Shown: one piece after another, positions 1 to 11,474 of the stretch
How positions within the stretch are numbered: the first letter of the stretch is position 1
How the letters are laid out: the number at the start of each line of letters is the position of its first letter
Origin: Juglans regia
Taxonomy: Eukaryota > Streptophyta > Magnoliopsida > Fagales > Juglandaceae
DNA: 64,000 bases
NCBI RefSeq assembly: GCF_001411555.2
Contig: NC_049911.1
Coordinates: forward strand, 3,968,001 to 4,032,000
Direction of reading: 5' to 3'
Notes under the pieces: model-generated
Told to the model about the DNA's origin: nothing
Databases searched by the model: none
Seen by the model: the letters and a program-made list of their open reading frames with translations, nothing else
Position numbers and translations under genes: made by a program

Positions 1-848
1 CGGTCGTTCTTTGAAGCTTTGAGCCACCGTTGGTTGCCGCCGTGCCTTATTTGCGGAGTAATTTTGGGACTCTCGTGAAGGCCCAATGTGTTTTTCTCTC
101 AGGTCATCCTACATCCACAGACCGAGAATCCCACCGATCAGCCAATTTTTTTATTTTAATTTATTTTTTAAATTTATTAAACATTTTTTAAAAATTAAAA
201 AATTAAAAAATTATTAGAAAATACTTTTTTAATTATTAATAAAAAAATAAAATTCAATACAAAAATTTCGATCAACATTCTCTTGAAAGTAGTATTTTTC
301 TTTCTCTCTTTTTATTCTTTGTACAAACTAAAATAGAGTATAAATAAAGGTATTACATAGGGTGTTAGCACTATAACTAACGGAAATCTCCTCACTTTTA
401 TTTATTATTTATATATTTTATTGATATAATTAATTAAAATAATTATTTTATATTATAAAAATAGAGCGTACAATAAATATATAAAAATAATTATACATAA
501 AATTTTTGATATTTTAATATATCTATTAACAAATTTATAATTTTTTTTAATCTAATATTCTATATTATGATTGCTGAAAATAAAATTTAAATTTAAAAAA
601 TACTTCAGCGAAAAAAATACCGTAACGCTGCTCGATAATAGCAAGTTAGCAACGACGATTGACGATTACCAGGGATTTTACACGCAGCTGAAGCGCGACC
701 AATTTTTGAGGTGTTCCCTCCTGACTCCCGAGTAGATGGTACTGCTTCACCACCATTGAGCAATGAAGGAGGGCGGCGTCAGCATGATATTGTGGTCGAG
801 TAATCAGTGAAAGCCAAGTTGAGCTGTAGCTGCAGACCCACGAAGAAA
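1..848. other. AT-rich spacer and PPR 5' flank
   Basis: No gene is supported here. Bases 1-130 are GC-richer and could be the edge of a neighbouring gene's 5' region. Bases 140-600 are very AT-rich with no ORF of note. The last 200 bases lead into the PPR gene. An in-frame TAA at 801 closes the PPR frame upstream, so the coding region cannot extend further left. Confidence 0.6.
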
Positions 849-2873
849 ATGCAGAAATTGTATTCACGAACTGAGATTTTCTTCAAGAAACGCCCTCACT
901 TCCTCGTTTCCTCCAAAGCAAACCAGCACTTCAACTTCTTTAACTCAACCTCACGCGTCACAGCCCATGAGTTCCCCCAATCCCGTCCCTCCAACTCTCA
1001 AGGGATTCTTCCCCACACCCCATCGCAATTCAAGCCAAACCGTAGCAGACCCTCCAACCAGATTGACCACAACCATGTATCAGACGCTATAAGAAGTGGG
1101 TTTCGGCTGGTTCGCCTTCAAACTAACTCAGACAATCAGGCCCACAATGAGAGCCATGACGAGTTTACCGCCGATGTCGAGAAGGTTTACAGAATCTTAA
1201 AGAAATTCCACTCGAGGGTTCCCAAATTGGAGCTCGCTTTGCAGGAATCAGGTGTCTGTATGCGTTCGGGTTTAACGGAACGAGTATTGAATCGCTGCGG
1301 CGATGCCGGGAACTTAGGGTACAGGTTTTTTGTTTGGGCTTCGAAGCAGCCCGGCTATAGACATAACTATGAAGTCTACAAAGCTATGATAAAGATTTTA
1401 GGGAAAATGAGGCAATTTGGTGCTGTTTGGGCGCTGATTGAGGAAATGAGGACGAATAATTCCGACTTGATATCCCCAGAAGTGTTTGTTGTTCTGATGA
1501 GGCGGTTCGCCTCGGCCAGGATGGTTAAGAAAGCAATCGAAGTGTTGGATGAAATGCCTAAGTATGGTTGTGAGCCTGATGAGTATGTGTTTGGGTGTTT
1601 GTTAGACGCTTTATGCAAGAATGGTAGTGTTAAGGAAGCTGCCTTGTTGTTCGAGGATATGAGAGTCCGGTTTGTGCCGACGCTTAAGCATTTTACATCA
1701 TTGTTGTATGGTTGGTGTAGAGAAGGGAAGCTTATGGAGGCCAAGTTTGTCTTGGTGCAGATGAGGGAGGCAGGGTTTGAACCGGACATGGTGGTGTATA
1801 ACAATTTGCTAAGTGGGTATGCTCAAGAGGGAAAGATGAGTGATGCATTTGACCTTTTGAAGGAGATGAGGAGGAAGGGTTGTGAGCCGAATGCAACCTC
1901 CTATACTACTTTGATTCAGGCGTTCTGTAGGCAGGATAGAATGGAGGAGGCAATGCGTACTTACATTGAGAGTCAGAGGAATGGGTGTGAGGCTGATGTT
2001 GTGACCTACAGTACATTGATAAGTGGCTTTTGCAAGAAAGGAATGATAGATAAGGGTTATGAGCTTCTGGATAATATGATACAGGGAGGACATGCTCCAA
2101 ATCAGACAATTTATTTGCATATCATGGTGGCTCATGAGAAGAAGGAACAGCTGGAAGAGTGTATGGAGCTCGTGGAGGAGATGCGAAAGTTCGGTTGCAT
2201 TCCCGATCTTAATATTTATAATACAGTCATTAGGTTAGCTTGCAAGTTGGGGGAGGTTAAGGAAGGTGTTCGACTTTGGAATGAAATGGAAGAAAGTGGA
2301 CTTAGTCCAGGGCTTGACACCTTTGTCATAATGATTCATGGGTTTATTGGGCAAGGTTGTCTGGTTGAAGCTTGTGACTACTTCAAAGAAATGGTTGAGA
2401 GGGGTCTTCTATCTGCTCCTCATTATGGTACCTTGAAGGAGTTATTTAATTCTATATTAAGAGCCGAGAAGCTTGAGATGGCTAAAGATGTATGGAGTTG
2501 CATCACGGCTAAAGGGTGTGAACTTAATGTGTATTCATGGACAATTTGGATCCATGCACTCTTCTCGAATGGGCATGTGAAGGAGGCTTGTTCATACTGT
2601 CTTGACATGATGGATGCAGACGTAATGCCACAGCCAGATACTTTTGCTAAACTCATGCGTGGTTTAAGGAAACTTTATCACAGGCAGCTTGCTGCTGAGA
2701 TAACGGAGAAAGTAAGGAAGATGGCTGCAGATAGGAATGTTACTTTCAAGATGTATAAGCGGAGAGGAGAAAGAGACATGAGAGAAAAAGCCAAGATGAA
2801 AAAGGATGGAAGGAAAAGGAGGGCTCGTCAACGCCGTTGGGGTGGAGGCCGTGGTAGAGCTAAACTTCTATAG
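849..2873 (+). CDS. P-class pentatricopeptide repeat protein, probably mitochondrial
   Basis: Intronless 674-residue PPR protein. PPR proteins bind organellar RNA, each 35-residue helical repeat reading about one base. The start is the ATG at 849; the frame is open back to 804 but has only a GTG at 807. The N terminus (MQKLYSRTEIFFKKRPHF) is basic, aromatic and poor in acidic residues, as in organellar presequences. Repeats run from about residue 170 to 610, with units such as YNNLLSGYAQEGKMSDAFDL and SYTTLIQAFCRQDRMEEAM. No E, DYW or SMR domain follows, so this is P class. The last 40 or so residues are a strongly basic Lys/Arg tail ending WGGGRGRAKLL. It resembles Arabidopsis At5g65820/At3g49730, which also neighbour CGR genes. 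It is convergent with the DUF21 gene. Its specific RNA target cannot be read from the sequence. Confidence 0.9.
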   Translation: MQKLYSRTEIFFKKRPHFLVSSKANQHFNFFNSTSRVTAHEFPQSRPSNSQGILPHTPSQFKPNRSRPSNQIDHNHVSDAIRSGFRLVRLQTNSDNQAHNESHDEFTADVEKVYRILKKFHSRVPKLELALQESGVCMRSGLTERVLNRCGDAGNLGYRFFVWASKQPGYRHNYEVYKAMIKILGKMRQFGAVWALIEEMRTNNSDLISPEVFVVLMRRFASARMVKKAIEVLDEMPKYGCEPDEYVFGCLLDALCKNGSVKEAALLFEDMRVRFVPTLKHFTSLLYGWCREGKLMEAKFVLVQMREAGFEPDMVVYNNLLSGYAQEGKMSDAFDLLKEMRRKGCEPNATSYTTLIQAFCRQDRMEEAMRTYIESQRNGCEADVVTYSTLISGFCKKGMIDKGYELLDNMIQGGHAPNQTIYLHIMVAHEKKEQLEECMELVEEMRKFGCIPDLNIYNTVIRLACKLGEVKEGVRLWNEMEESGLSPGLDTFVIMIHGFIGQGCLVEACDYFKEMVERGLLSAPHYGTLKELFNSILRAEKLEMAKDVWSCITAKGCELNVYSWTIWIHALFSNGHVKEACSYCLDMMDADVMPQPDTFAKLMRGLRKLYHRQLAAEITEKVRKMAADRNVTFKMYKRRGERDMREKAKMKKDGRKRRARQRRWGGGRGRAKLL

Positions 2874-3765
2874 TTTGAATGAAGTGGTTTCTATGAAGTA
2901 ATATCATCTTTTTAGTCATCATCCTTTTATTATTTCCTGACATGATATCAAATGACTAACAGATGATTGAAAGATAACCAATAGTTATCTAATCATGTAA
3001 TACCACATCAAGATTATGATTAGAATTTCTCATTAAATGGCTTTGAGTTGACTGATTCTGTGAAGGTGATACGTTTACACATTATATGGGAAATACACTC
3101 TTCATGACTGGTAAAAGCAGTGGACCTATTTATATCCATGAGAACAGAACTTCTCTTGCATGTATTTCGGATGCAACTTTCACAACGGGTGCGTCAATGG
3201 CAAAAGAGCAGGCTTATTTTTCTTGGCCAAGATTATGATGCTGCTGCAGAAGCGGAATTGAAGTGGTAGGCTCGCTTTGCTTCTTCAAGCTCCGCCAGGC
3301 TCGGAAGCCATTGGCAAAGTAGAACCATGCCTACAAGCTGTTTAAATCTTCCTGTACAAATCCTCACAATGGGAGTTTTTTCCAAGGCATCACCAGGATC
3401 TAATACTCCAAAACTCAGAAAGGAGCCACCTGTATCTTCTAAAGCACTCAAATCTTGCTCAAATCTAATTATGGGAATGAGGACAGTCATATATTGTTAG
3501 GTACAATGTATCCATGTTCTCCTATGTACCCAAGAAAAAAAAAATTATGCAATTGTTCCTCAAATGTAAGCATGGTTAAAGAAAGGAAATTCGTTGTAGT
3601 TCAATTTGTTTTATTTATCTCCTGTCAATCATTAATTTCCAGAGGCTATAGAGTCATTGTACAACTTTTCCTTTATCATCTTTCCTACAATCAGTAATCG
3701 TTCTGATTTAAAAACCAATGTTGTATTCTCTGTATGTCTTTGTAGTAGCTGAAGCTCTCGAATTA
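2874..3765. other. spacer between convergent genes (3' flanks)
   Basis: Holds the 3' regions of the PPR gene (plus) and the DUF21 gene (minus). An 85-codon open frame on the minus strand at 3233-3490 matches no family I recognise and is probably chance or UTR. The stretch near 2900-3010 has scattered ATCATC/GATGAT words like those in short inverted-repeat elements elsewhere in the window, but no clear ends. Confidence 0.5.
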
Positions 3766-6700
3766 CTAACCCATGTCGCGATTATCCGTCTCGTCATAGA
3801 TTTCTTCCTAAACAAGCAAATTAATGGAGGAGTTAGTAAATTTATGGAGGATGTGATAAAAGAACTGAACAAAACAGAATTTCTCATACCTGTATGATCT
3901 CTTCAATGACATCTTCCATTGTTATAATGCCAATAGCTTCTCCTTCTTTGGTGAAATTCGGGAGTGGCTCGTCACTGATACGCAGGACTTCTGGGTGAAA
4001 GTCCTTTGACCATTTCTTGCTCTTTGAGAGACCTTTATTACCATTGGCGTCGCCAGGTACATTTTTCAACTTCTTGAGTGCTCCCCTGCTCTTCAAAATT
4101 TTCTCTTGGGGATGCCTTTCACCATGAACGTCCAACCTCACATCTCTTACTAAATTTACATATTCATAATACAACATGCAAATTAGATCTTGGGGCTAAA
4201 TTTAACATAAGCTTTGGACAGGATAAACAAGACAATCCATTGCATATATTTGGTGCTTACCGTCAGTTCGGTTTTCGGTAGCCGACTGTGCAATGTCACT
4301 GTGCTCTCTAACAACAACAGCCATATGGCTATGACCTTTTTGAAACTCATTTAATATGTCATACAACGGCATTGTTTCTGAGACCCTGGCAGACACCCCC
4401 ATTTACATTGTACATCAATTTCAGACTTAAGACTGTGCACAAAGATCTAATCATTTGACTGCATCACACACAAACATACAGAACGTGTCTATATGTATGC
4501 ATATGTTGTTCATTATATATACTAACCATATCTTAATCTTACAGTCGGTCAAGGTTAAATACCTTGGAATCTTGCGGATAGTGACATTCTTTACAGGCAC
4601 CTCGTCAGTTGGATGGATAGTCAGTAAGTTCTTCACCTATAATTTAAAAATATAGAGTGATAGACACTTCAGATCTACACTGAGCAATTTACTACTCCTT
4701 ATTTATTGAATAAAGTAAACACAAGAGGCAAGTATGTAACCGGATACAATTTGCTGAATGAAGAACTGCAAAGAACAATCTGTAAAGTTTTACTGGGAAA
4801 AAAAGGAGTAAACGACTATAGGATGATGCTAGTGTGGAACTAAACATGTACAGGTTGTTTACAGATCCAAAACTGAAGAACTGCGAGCAAATGTGGCATT
4901 GTTGAATCATTAGCAATTATGTCATACATCACAAGCCAAGATCTTATCCAAACTTTAGAACTTCAAGTAAGAGAACAATGAACACATGAGCTGAGTACTA
5001 TAGCATGTAATGTTGACCAAAAACTTCATATGGACATAAATAAATATTGTAGGACCCATTTCATTATACCACTTGAAGCCCTCAAGAGTTCGGATAAGAA
5101 CTCGATGGGTTTTTTTCTCACGAGATGAAGGGTCCAAGGGAAAACAATGAGCTGCTTCTCTTCTCATAATTATAAAATGTTGAAGTCAAGGAACGAGCAT
5201 GTACCAATATAAGTCCGATGATGTTTATCGGTTGCTCGTAATAAACTGGCACTCTGCTATGCCCTTGCTCCAAAATTAGCTTCATCAGATCCCTTAATGA
5301 TAGCGAGAAAGGAAAAGACATTTTATAATCACAGGGAGACCAAAAATAAAACTTATTCGTGTTTTATTATAAGTATTTTTGCTAAATAGAGACTCATGAT
5401 ATACCTGTCGAGTTTGGCATTTATGTCAATTGCAAAAGTTTCAGAGATAGGAGTCATCGCATCCCTTGCTGTTTTCTCTGTAAGTTCAAGTGCTCCTGCA
5501 ATGATCATTGTCTCATCCCGCGTAAGTTCTCCTCCTTTTCCAGCCTGCATACCAGCAAAGAAAAAAACAATGACTTAATCAGTAGACAAGCATTCTAACC
5601 TTGATGAAATTGAAGGTCAAGTGGGAGAGAGATTGACATGTTGAATGGGTCTCATAACTTATTAATCATTTAATACTGTTCAAAAATTTGTACAAACAGT
5701 AATAAATATTGTGAGACTCGCCTCATGTGCCTATGTCTCTCACTTGAAGCCTTCAAGTTTTAAGGAGTAATTTTTGCTAGTAATTGACTCTTCAATGTCG
5801 ATGAGTGTGAAAAATAAGTACCTCATTGCCGTGCAAATCAACTAATGTTTTCAATTCAGCTCGACGAAAAAGTGGATCATGGTCTTTTCCCAGCAATAGA
5901 TCTAATAACTGGTATATACCACCAAAAGGAATGATCGTTCATGGTGAAAACCAGTTATCCATAGAAAAACATTTTATCGGCATTTCAAAGAAAATTAAAT
6001 GCATTCAAACGTATCCAAAGTATGTCACCTTGCTAATTGGATGTGCAACAGGAAAACAAATCCAAACAAGTATCTGGACAACTGGAGCCAATGCTGCACC
6101 AATTGCCAAACCATATCGAGTACAAACAGCTTGGGGTAGAATCTGCATATAAAAGTTCAGATTCCAATGGATGTTCACTAAAATATCTGAGATCTTCACT
6201 AAAGAACCATTGCAGACACTGCAGCTCCATCTTTTCATGAAAGATTTAAAATGTCAATGGAGCTGTTATTTTCAAGTGGAATGTTCAATCAAACAATGCC
6301 AATATCTAGAGGTTAAGCTTTCTAAGATTTTACTCAGCTATATCTAGAGGAGCTTTAAATCAAAGAAACTTCAACCAGGTTTGCACAACCTCTACATTTC
6401 CATCATTCTGATTCCTGTTATTGGACATGCATGAATGCATGCAAATTTTTGACACACATACACAGGCACAAGCCGAGATAAGAACTGACCTCACCAAATA
6501 AAAGTATCAAGGTCACCGAAATAATTATAGCTCCCCATGCTGTGACCAAACTATCCAGGAAAATGGGAAGTGTCTGAAAAAAGGCAGGTTACAAACATCG
6601 TGTATGAGAATGCTTCTAGTTCAAGTCATCTGTATATGCTGCATGTTTACATTTGCTGATAGCACTTACCTCCATTGCAGCAGCATTGCAGATTAAAAGG

Positions 6701-7624
6701 GTGCAAAGCAGTAAATGCTGCCTTCTCACGACTGGCAGTATCTTCGCTGTTACAACATAGTCCTAACTTTAAGTGATTTCAATCTAAAATGTTCTATCCC
6801 TCAAACAAGTTCACAATCAAGCAATTACGTACTGATGATAATATAACATGGAACTTGGAAGCATCACTCAAAGTATCCGTGCCTCATTTGGTGCTCATAT
6901 GACAGATCCCATGCTTTCACTTAAAAAAGGTAACATCTTAAAGAATAAATGTAGCACTCCGATATATGAGCACCGAATGTCGAAGAATAATGAATAGTAG
7001 TAAGGTATTATGAGAATAATGTCCAAACATCGTGTATGAGAATGCTTCTAGTTGAAGTCATATGAACACAACTAAATCATATGAACGCAATCTAATTCAT
7101 ATGAACACAGAAGGAGGACAGTTTTTTCTTTATTCATTTCCCTAGAGAGTGTTTCAAAAAGAAAACATCCATTGAAACTCCCTATTATTATCATGGTAAT
7201 GAATATAAGAAGGTGATCCTCGAGAATCATTTAGGCGGTCTTCCTTAAACTAATAATAAGATGAACTTCTACAAGAAGACAATTTTATATTCTTGTGATT
7301 TGAAAAAAATGGGAACCCATATATATTATTTCAAATAAACAAAAGATTTGTAACATATTCATATCTAGCTAAACACAGGCTATTGAAGGAAACGTAATTT
7401 ATTTGAGAAAAAGCAGAACAAGAAGGAGATTCATTGAATCAATTACCGGCATGTTTACGATCACTGGGGGTTCCAGACTTGATAATAACTTCAAGCTCGA
7501 CCAGGCTCATCGACATGAGGCCCAAGGTGAGGCCAGACATCATCCCAGCGAACAACACTAGCAAAGCGATGATTCCTATGTGAATGAAAAACCCTGTTTC
7601 GCAGCACGTATACTCAACAGCCAT
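3766..7624 (-). CDS. DUF21/CNNM-type membrane protein with CBS domains
   Basis: Eleven exons, all with consistent GT-AG junctions and phases: 7624-7447, 6746-6670, 6573-6490, 6142-6029, 5908-5822, 5544-5405, 5292-5205, 4636-4563, 4385-4261, 4149-3890, 3807-3766. They total 1269 nt, or 422 residues, matching the roughly 423-residue Arabidopsis proteins At4g33700 and At2g14520. The N-terminal half (residues 10-160) is the DUF21 transmembrane domain, with [34 protein letters not shown] and [17 protein letters not shown]. The second half carries a CBS pair, including [36 protein letters not shown] and a late [14 protein letters not shown]. The CNNM/CorC family is linked to divalent cation transport or homeostasis; the plant substrate is not shown here. 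The protein ends [14 protein letters not shown] (TA)n tract lies about 100 bp upstream of the start. Confidence 0.92.
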
Positions 7625-7722
7625 TGACTTCCCTTTTCCTCTTCTTCCTTCTGCTCTTCTTTGAGCTATATAACTTTAGTTCAGACCCCTGCAGTGTGAA
7701 GACACAGCGACTTTTAGAGACA

Positions 7723-7724
<2 letters not shown>

Positions 7725-7769
<45 letters not shown>
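7725..7769. repeat. (TA)n microsatellite upstream of the DUF21 gene
   Basis: About 22 perfect TA units, 100 bp upstream of the DUF21 start codon in what should be its promoter or 5' UTR. Such tracts vary readily in length between individuals. Confidence 0.95.
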
Positions 7770-7771
<2 letters not shown>

Positions 7772-8358
7772 TGGAATGGTGAAGTTCCAAAGATATTCTG
7801 CTTGGCTCGAATGAAATCAGATTCCACCCACTCTTTGTGGGGCTTTCGCTTGAAACATCTTAAACCAACTTTTTCCATCTTAAATGAAGTCAGATTCTCT
7901 GTTTCTCTCTGTAGGAATAGATGGAGCAAGAGCTTGGCCTAGAAGCCTAGTCGGAGTCGACAAAGTACACAGTAGTTATGTCTGTTGGGGTTGTATGTGG
8001 GACCAGATGCCCTTGTTTTGGACCTGAATTTAAGTCATAAATAACACATTACGAATGCATTTGATGAAGAAGGTTGCCTCAACCCCAAGTGGGCAAGTTT
8101 TAACTCTGTTTTAATCAGATTGCAGAGAATCAGATCTGGGCAAGTGGGAATGTGATTGGATGAGGATATTATTCTGCGAGTGCTGTTAAATGAGGACATC
8201 ATCGGGAACTTTCTAGGATGCAAGTTCGGCAAAAATGTTTCATTATACTCAGTCTCTGCGTTGCCTTCTATATTCTCCAGTAACCGGACATCTCCTGTTC
8301 CAAAAGTCGCAGCTTTTACATGTCACCTTTTAGATAATTAACGGCAATTACGATAGCC
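7770..8358. other. spacer between DUF21 promoter and copia element
   Basis: No gene or repeat is recognised. Open frames of 60-70 codons on both strands have no family features. The right end is the insertion site of the copia element. Confidence 0.5.
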
Positions 8359-8627
8359 TCTATTAGCATAACTGACTCAACACTGGAGCATTCCAACAAA
8401 CAGCAGATGAGCATGCACTGCACGTCTACTATATCAGAGAGGCAGAGTAGTGGTTCACGCCATTTACAGCAGACACATGATATTCCTTCTAGAATAGCAC
8501 AGTAGACAATTCTGTTATTATTCTCTCAAGTTATTGTAACAATATTATTCTTTTTATTCTTGTATAAATACCATAAACACTCAACGAGGAATCAAGGAAG
8601 TTTTCGCATATTTTCCTTCTGTTGACA
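8359..8627 (+). repeat. 5' LTR of copia element
   Basis: 269 bp, ending TTGACA, and paired with 12697-12965. It contains TATAAATACC (near 8563) as a likely promoter TATA box. The first two bases are TC rather than TG. Confidence 0.92.
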
Positions 8628-8640
8628 TGGTATCAGAGCG
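8628..8640 (+). other. primer-binding site of copia element
   Basis: TGGTATCAGAGCG directly follows the 5' LTR. It is the standard copia site complementary to the 3' end of initiator tRNA-Met. Confidence 0.9.
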
Positions 8641-8665
8641 ATTTGACTAATCGTCTCTCTGATCT

Positions 8666-9660
8666 ATGGCTCCATCATCTTCCACTACCACCCTCTCGTC
8701 CTTCTCTCATATAGTCACTACCAAACTATCAAACGAAAACTACCTTCTATGAAAGGCACAGGTTTCTGCGTATTTGTGCGGCCAAGATCTCTACTCCTAC
8801 GTAGATGGTATTAACCATATACCCTTTATACCCTCTGCTGTAACATAACATTTATTTGTATTTTATTACTTTTATATTCTGTTGTAACTGAATTTGATTC
8901 CCTGTAAACAGTGTATAAATATACACTGACTTGATGATGAATATATGTGAGAAATATTCAGAAACTGCTCTCGTCTAACAGATGGGTCTCTTTCCTCACC
9001 TCCTGTTCTTCTACCCGCTTCTTCAGATACTATTCCGAAAGCTAATCCTGATTTTTTCTCGTGGAAACAAACTGACCAACTCGTTTTAAGCATCCTTTTT
9101 TCTTCTCTTAGTGAATCTATTCTCGGTCATGTCCTCTCAGCTACAACGGCTCATGAACTTTGGAAGTCCTTGTCCTCCATGTTCACATCCCACTCTCAAG
9201 CAAAAGAGTTTTAGGTTCGCTTCCAGCTCACAAATCTATCATAGGGAGACTAATCCATCTCTGATTATTTCGAGAAGGTACGCTCCCTTGTGGACTCACT
9301 GTCTGCCATTGGTAATTCTCTCCCTGACAAAGAGGTAGTCACCTATCTCCTAAATGGCTTAGGCAACTCGTATGAGCCTTTTATCACTTCTATCACAACT
9401 CGAACAGATCCTTTCTCTTCTCATGAATTGTTTCAACTTTTACTTATTCATGAGAGTCGTTTATCTCATCAAACCAGGAGTGTTATCTCCTTGGATGAGC
9501 CTTCTGTAAATCTCAGTACCTTTGGTCCTCGAGATCATCGTGGTCGTGGCATCTTTAGTTCTGGTCGCCAGGGTCGTGGAAGGGGTCAGTATTTCAACGA
9601 CAGCAAACGAGGAGGACGCAATTTCTCTTCCAACTCCTCTTCATAGCAGACTCCTGCTTT
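8666..9660 (+). pseudogene. copia gag remnant
   Basis: Opens with an ATG 26 bp after the primer site and carries copia gag signatures such as AHELWKSLSSMF and an RGRGRGQYF-like Gly/Arg stretch near 9540-9600. It is broken by an in-frame TGA at 8750-8752 (TGG expected in this conserved Leu-Trp-Lys position), by the 172-bp solo LTR at 8809-8980, and by further stops near 9210-9250. The product was the nucleocapsid precursor; it cannot be made from this copy. Confidence 0.85.
8809..8980 (+). mobile_element. nested solo LTR in copia gag, 5-bp target duplication
   Basis: A 172-bp insert is flanked by perfect GATGG repeats at 8804-8808 and 8981-8985. It starts TATTAACC (TG changed to TA) and ends TCTAACA. 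It contains a TATAAATATACAC promoter-like stretch and no coding capacity. It is unrelated in sequence to the host LTR. The gag frame resumes directly after the second GATGG, supporting a single insertion followed by LTR-LTR recombination. Confidence 0.88.
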
Positions 9661-9666
9661 CAACCG

Positions 9667-11474
9667 ACCCACATGCCAAGTTTGCAACAAGTCAGGACAC
9701 GTTGCTATTCAGTGTTACTATAGGTTTGATCATTCATATCAGTATGATGCCCCAAAGTCTTTTTTTGCTCATTATACTGCCTTTGATTCTGCAACTGACT
9801 CTGCTTGGTATCCAGACTCAGCCGCTACTCACCATATTATTAATAATTTGTCTAATTTGAATGTTTCATCTGAACAATATTTTGGTAGTGATTCTATACG
9901 AGTTGGCAATGGTTCTGGAATTCCTATTCAACATTTTGGTGATTCTTGCTTCTCTGCTAATTCTTCCATTTTTACTATTCGTAATTTACTTCATGTTCCA
10001 ATGATCACAAAGAATCTTGTCTCGGTTTTACAATTTTGCATTGATAATTTGTGCTACTTTGAATTTCACTCTTCTCATTTCTCTGTGAAGGACAACAAGA
10101 CCAAGAAAGTGCTCCTCACAGGGCCCACGCATAATGGGCTCTATATTTTTCCATCTCACTCATTCAACTCTTTCAACCCATCTGTCCATCTTGGTGAACG
10201 TACAAGTCTGGCCCAGTGGCATCGCAGGCTCGGGCACCCATCCTTGGACCTTGTCTCTCATGTTTTACACTCCAAGTGTTTTCCAGTTTCTTCAAATAAT
10301 TAATTCTGTTTTTTATTGTCCTGAATGTCCACTAGCTAAAAGTCATCAACTAGCTTATTGTAATAATCGGTCCACTTCAACTAGGCCTTTACATTTGCTT
10401 TGTGCTGATGTTTGGGGCCCAACTCCCTATGTTTCCAGACTTGGTTATAAATATTATCTTTCTTTTGTGGACCAATTCACACGTTATACATGGTTTTTTC
10501 CGCTCAAACTCAAATTTGATGTTGCAAATATATTTACTACCTTTTTACCATATATTGAAAGATTATTCAATACTAAATTAATTACCCTTCAAGCTGATGG
10601 TGGAGGAGAGTTTAAGCCTCTCACCTCCATTTGTCAAAAATTTGGCATTACACACCGTTTCTCTTGTCCTCACACGCATCAACAAAATGGACTTGTCGAG
10701 AGAAAACATTGACATATTGTCGAAACCAGACTTGCTCTTTTGGCCCATTCCTCTTTACCTTTTAAATTTTGGGCAGATGCCTTTGAAACTTCCGTCTACT
10801 TAATAAACCTTCTTCCCTCACCCACCATAAAAAATAAATCCCCTCATTTTCTTGTGCATCACTCTGAGCCTGATTATAAATTTTTAAAAGTGTTTGGGTG
10901 TGAATGTTGGCCTAACCTTAGACCCTATCTCTCACATAAACTCACTTTTCAGTCTAGTTCGTGTGTTTTCCTGGGCTATAGTCATTCTCATAAAGGCTAT
11001 AAGTGTCTCGATGTCAGCAAAAATCGGATGTATATTTCTAGAAATGTAGTTTTTAATGAGGCTTCTTTTCCATTTTTAAATCATCGGCCCATTACACCTA
11101 CTCATCCCCCTGTTTCCGAAATGGCCACCTTACCAATTCTACCTTCATCCATACTTGGACCAGGCCCAAGCCCAATCATCCCTCTTCATGTTTCCACGCC
11201 CTCATCATCTTCAACCTCGCATCCCACTCTTCCGCCTGAAATTAATTCCTCTCCCACTCCATCTTCATCAACTCTCATACCACCACGTTCCCCCATCATC
11301 ACACGTGCCCAAACCAACTCTTCTAGACCCAAAATCTTCACTGACTCATCTCATTACTATTTCACTACCACTATTTTCAGTTCCTGATGATCCATCAAAT
11401 TATTCAACTACATCTAAATTTGCTAATTGGCGAGCTGCTATGCATCAGGAATTTTTGGATGAGCTTAGCCATTA
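9667..11474 (+). pseudogene. copia zinc knuckle, protease and integrase remnant
   Basis: The order is CX2CX4HX4C zinc knuckle (TCQVCNKSGHVAIQC, 9671-9715), aspartic protease core (WYPDSAATHHI near 9808, with DSA where the family often has DSG), then integrase. Integrase shows the HHCC finger (WHRRLGHPSLDLV, then CPECPLAKSH), catalytic blocks CADVWGP, QADGGGEF and NGLVERKH, and the spacer before RT. Frames shift at least near 9840, 10300 and 10710, so no continuous polyprotein exists. The segment ends in MHQEFLDEL near 11460, just before the RT deletion. Confidence 0.87.

Noticed and set aside
807..848. Extension of the first PPR protein to an earlier start at 807
   Set aside because: The codon at 807 is GTG and an in-frame TAA lies at 801; the ATG at 849 begins a typical organellar presequence.
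1376..2135. Minus-strand frames of 108-142 codons
   Set aside because: They are antisense shadows of the PPR coding region.
3233..3490. 85-codon minus-strand frame between the convergent genes as an extra DUF21 exon
   Set aside because: The DUF21 gene already has an in-frame stop at 3766 and a full family length.
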